40,911 bases of DNA from an uncultured Bacteroidota bacterium. Lineage in GTDB: Bacteria; Bacteroidota; Bacteroidia; Chitinophagales; Saprospiraceae. The stretch is from the NCBI GenBank assembly GCA_937861115.1, contig CALMBD010000013.1:1-40911 (forward strand), written 5' to 3'. The translations under genes and the position numbers were made by a program. Of this stretch, positions 39,361-40,911 are shown piece by piece. Under the pieces are notes generated by a model. That model had not been told where the DNA came from and did not search any database. It worked only from the letters and a program-made list of their open reading frames with translations. Position 1 is the stretch's first letter. Every line of letters begins with the position of its first letter.

Positions 39361-39394
39361 CATCAAACAACCACTTTTCACATCAAACAACCAC
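39361..39394 (+). repeat. Short direct repeat before the last gene
   Basis: CATCAAACAACCAC occurs at 39361-39374 and 39381-39394 with a 20-base period, ending two bases before the ATG at 39397. It lies in the leader and could bind a protein or be slippage. Confidence 0.7.
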
Positions 39395-39396
39395 CT

Positions 39397-40911
39397 ATGC
39401 GTTCCAAAACCCTCGTGTTGTTGCTTTTTGCAGCACAATTATCGCTCGGGCTCCAGGCCCAAACGTATGCCCTCAAAGGCATCAATTCCTTTTCTTCCAA
39501 CGGCATCAAAGCCATTCTGAACAACAAGGAAGTAGTCGGCTACGTCCTGTTTTACAAAACCGACAAAGCCGATTCCAAAAATGACAATTACGGATTCGAT
39601 CTCCTCGATGAGAACCTGAATAAAGTCAGCACCGTTAAGGTTATTCTTCCGCGCAATGCCATGTTGCTGCAGCCGGTGTACAACGGCGAAGTGCTGGGCC
39701 TGATGTTTTACGACCAGGGCAAGGGCAACTATATCTTCCGCTCCTACGACAAAACGCTGAAACAAGTAGGCTCCCTCAGCACCGAAAAGCCCCACAAATA
39801 CGAGCGGGCCGGTCTGGCACAAATGGACGGCGATGCGGCGGCTTCGTTTTACGGCCTGCACCCGGTGCCCGGCAAAGGGTTTGTACGTGCCGGATACGGT
39901 GAAGACAAGGACAAGTTCAAGGTCACTTTTTACGACAACAATTTCAAAACCAAGTGGTCGTACCAGACTCCCGAGTCGAGCAAGGAGTACGAAACCTTCC
40001 TGTTGTCGGACGTCAATGAATCCTACGCCACGGGCATCACCCTGCGAAGGGATGGCCTGATGTCGCGCAAGGTGGAATACTTCCTGACGGTATTCGATAT
40101 CGAAAGCGGCAAAAAGATCATTGATGTCTCCGCCGAGCAACCCAAGGAGCAACTCTCGATTTCGTCGATCACCCTGCAGGAAGGCAATGAGCAGGTGGTC
40201 CTGCAAGGCGAGTACTACGACCTCGACGACAAGCCCGGCGTCAGCAAGAGCAAGGGTTTTTACCTGAAAATGTACGACCTGAAAACGGGCAAGGAGATCA
40301 GTGAAAAACTGTTTTCCTGGACCAAAGACATCGGTAAAATGTTCAATGCCAAGGGCAAGGAAAGCATCGAGGACAAATATCTCAACTTCCCCCATACGAT
40401 GTTTAAGGCCGCCAACGGGCACTATTACATCGTTTTCGAGCAATTCAAAAAGGTGGCCGACGGCGCCGGTATCGCGTTCGCAGTATTGGGCGGCGGCGGT
40501 TCCGCTTTGGTGAAAGTTAAAGTGGGCAACCTGTGGGTGCTTGAACTCGACGGCGATTACAAGCCGGTCGCCCTGCAGTATTACGAAAAGGACGGCAGCG
40601 ATGTGGGCTTGCCCCCCGGCGCCGGCACATTGGGCGCCGGACTGCTGGGTTATTTCGTGAGTTCGATCGGCGGATTCGACTACCAGTTTCTACAGCAAAG
40701 CCAGGATAAAAGCACGTTTAACATCGCTTATATCAATTACGACCGCGAAAAAGGGGAAAAAACGAAAACCATTGCCGGCAATATCTTCCTGGCCAAAGAC
40801 GGCACGCTCAACTTTGACAAGGTGGATATCACCGCCGCCAAGCGCACGGTACTTTCCCTGTATCCCGGTCAGGGGAGCAACATTATGCTTGCCGAATACA
40901 ACTCGAAAGAG
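39397..40911 (+). CDS. Exported protein of unknown function, 3' partial
   Basis: 505 codons visible with no stop before the window end. Signal peptide MRSKTLVLLLFAAQLSLGLQAQ. The mature protein is rich in beta structure, with repeated strand-turn units (VVGYVLFYKTDKADSKNDNYGFDLLDENLNKV, GLMFYDQGKGNYIFRSYDKTLKQVG, FKVTFYDNNFKTKWSYQTPE) that could build a propeller-like fold. A glycine-rich stretch FAVLGGGGSALVKVKVGNLW lies near residue 365 and a second glycine-rich segment (PPGAGTLGAGLLGYF) near 407. No catalytic motif is recognised. It follows the M48 peptidase by 56 bp on the same strand and may be co-expressed. Confidence 0.85.
   Translation, partial: MRSKTLVLLLFAAQLSLGLQAQTYALKGINSFSSNGIKAILNNKEVVGYVLFYKTDKADSKNDNYGFDLLDENLNKVSTVKVILPRNAMLLQPVYNGEVLGLMFYDQGKGNYIFRSYDKTLKQVGSLSTEKPHKYERAGLAQMDGDAAASFYGLHPVPGKGFVRAGYGEDKDKFKVTFYDNNFKTKWSYQTPESSKEYETFLLSDVNESYATGITLRRDGLMSRKVEYFLTVFDIESGKKIIDVSAEQPKEQLSISSITLQEGNEQVVLQGEYYDLDDKPGVSKSKGFYLKMYDLKTGKEISEKLFSWTKDIGKMFNAKGKESIEDKYLNFPHTMFKAANGHYYIVFEQFKKVADGAGIAFAVLGGGGSALVKVKVGNLWVLELDGDYKPVALQYYEKDGSDVGLPPGAGTLGAGLLGYFVSSIGGFDYQFLQQSQDKSTFNIAYINYDREKGEKTKTIAGNIFLAKDGTLNFDKVDITAAKRTVLSLYPGQGSNIMLAEYNSKE

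Overview
Organism. The window looks like chromosomal DNA of a Bacteroidota bacterium, possibly of the Saprospiria/Chitinophagales side; this placement is inference. Support: a type IX secretion (T9SS) C-terminal sorting domain, a DUF2911 protein, a secreted formylglycine-type sulfatase, -7 elements of the Bacteroidota form TAnnTTTG, an array of ~800-residue FtsX/MacB-type permeases without ATPases, and dispersed repeats of the CGCTGATTA-GCAGATTTTCACGGATGAA kind. Most of the window is GC-rich (one sampled row near 25.4 kb is about 58% G+C by hand count). A block from about 27.0 to 37.6 kb is clearly AT-rich (a sampled row near 27.4 kb is about 33%).

Layout. 0-1.5 kb: HipB-like antitoxin (5' cut by the window edge) and HipA-like kinase. 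1.6-3.2 kb: secreted sulfatase. 3.2-3.5 kb: three 56-bp direct repeats plus inverted copies. 3.5-4.9 kb: two overlapping genes, a stand-alone receiver protein and a receiver-adenylate cyclase fusion. 4.9-5.4 kb: a 16-bp tandem array with a small inverted partner, between convergent genes. 5.4-6.5 kb: DUF2911/TPR protein. 6.6-26.4 kb: six paralogous permeases on the minus strand, interrupted by two small membrane-protein genes, a GNAT acetyltransferase, an outer-membrane beta-barrel, an AraC regulator plus cupin (plus strand) and an exported DinB-like protein. 26.4-27.1 kb: no gene, but a consensus promoter and a strong intrinsic terminator that frame a candidate ~115-nt RNA.

27.0-37.6 kb, AT-rich accessory block: DNA methyltransferase plus candidate restriction enzyme, Crp/Fnr regulator, SRPBCC protein, seven-repeat T9SS propeller, broken Fic gene, three GNATs (one truncated), AraC regulator, DinB protein and an unknown protein whose 5' end lies in a duplicated segment. 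37.8-40.9 kb: GC-rich again, with an exported M48 metallopeptidase and an exported protein of unknown function that runs off the window.

How it works together. Three permease genes (starts at 11423, 14893 and 26417) share one upstream design on the minus strand: a sigma-54-like -24/-12 element 25-37 nt before the start codon, and two 16-bp palindromic sites (first site TGTNCG-N4-CGNACA) exactly 20 bp apart, 60-70 bp upstream of the promoter. This points to one sigma-54 enhancer-binding regulator, encoded elsewhere, that switches on several transporters together. In the AT-rich block a perfect FNR-like box lies between the Crp/Fnr gene and the SRPBCC gene, at the position expected for direct activation. 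No integrase, transposase, tRNA, rRNA or CRISPR array was recognised.
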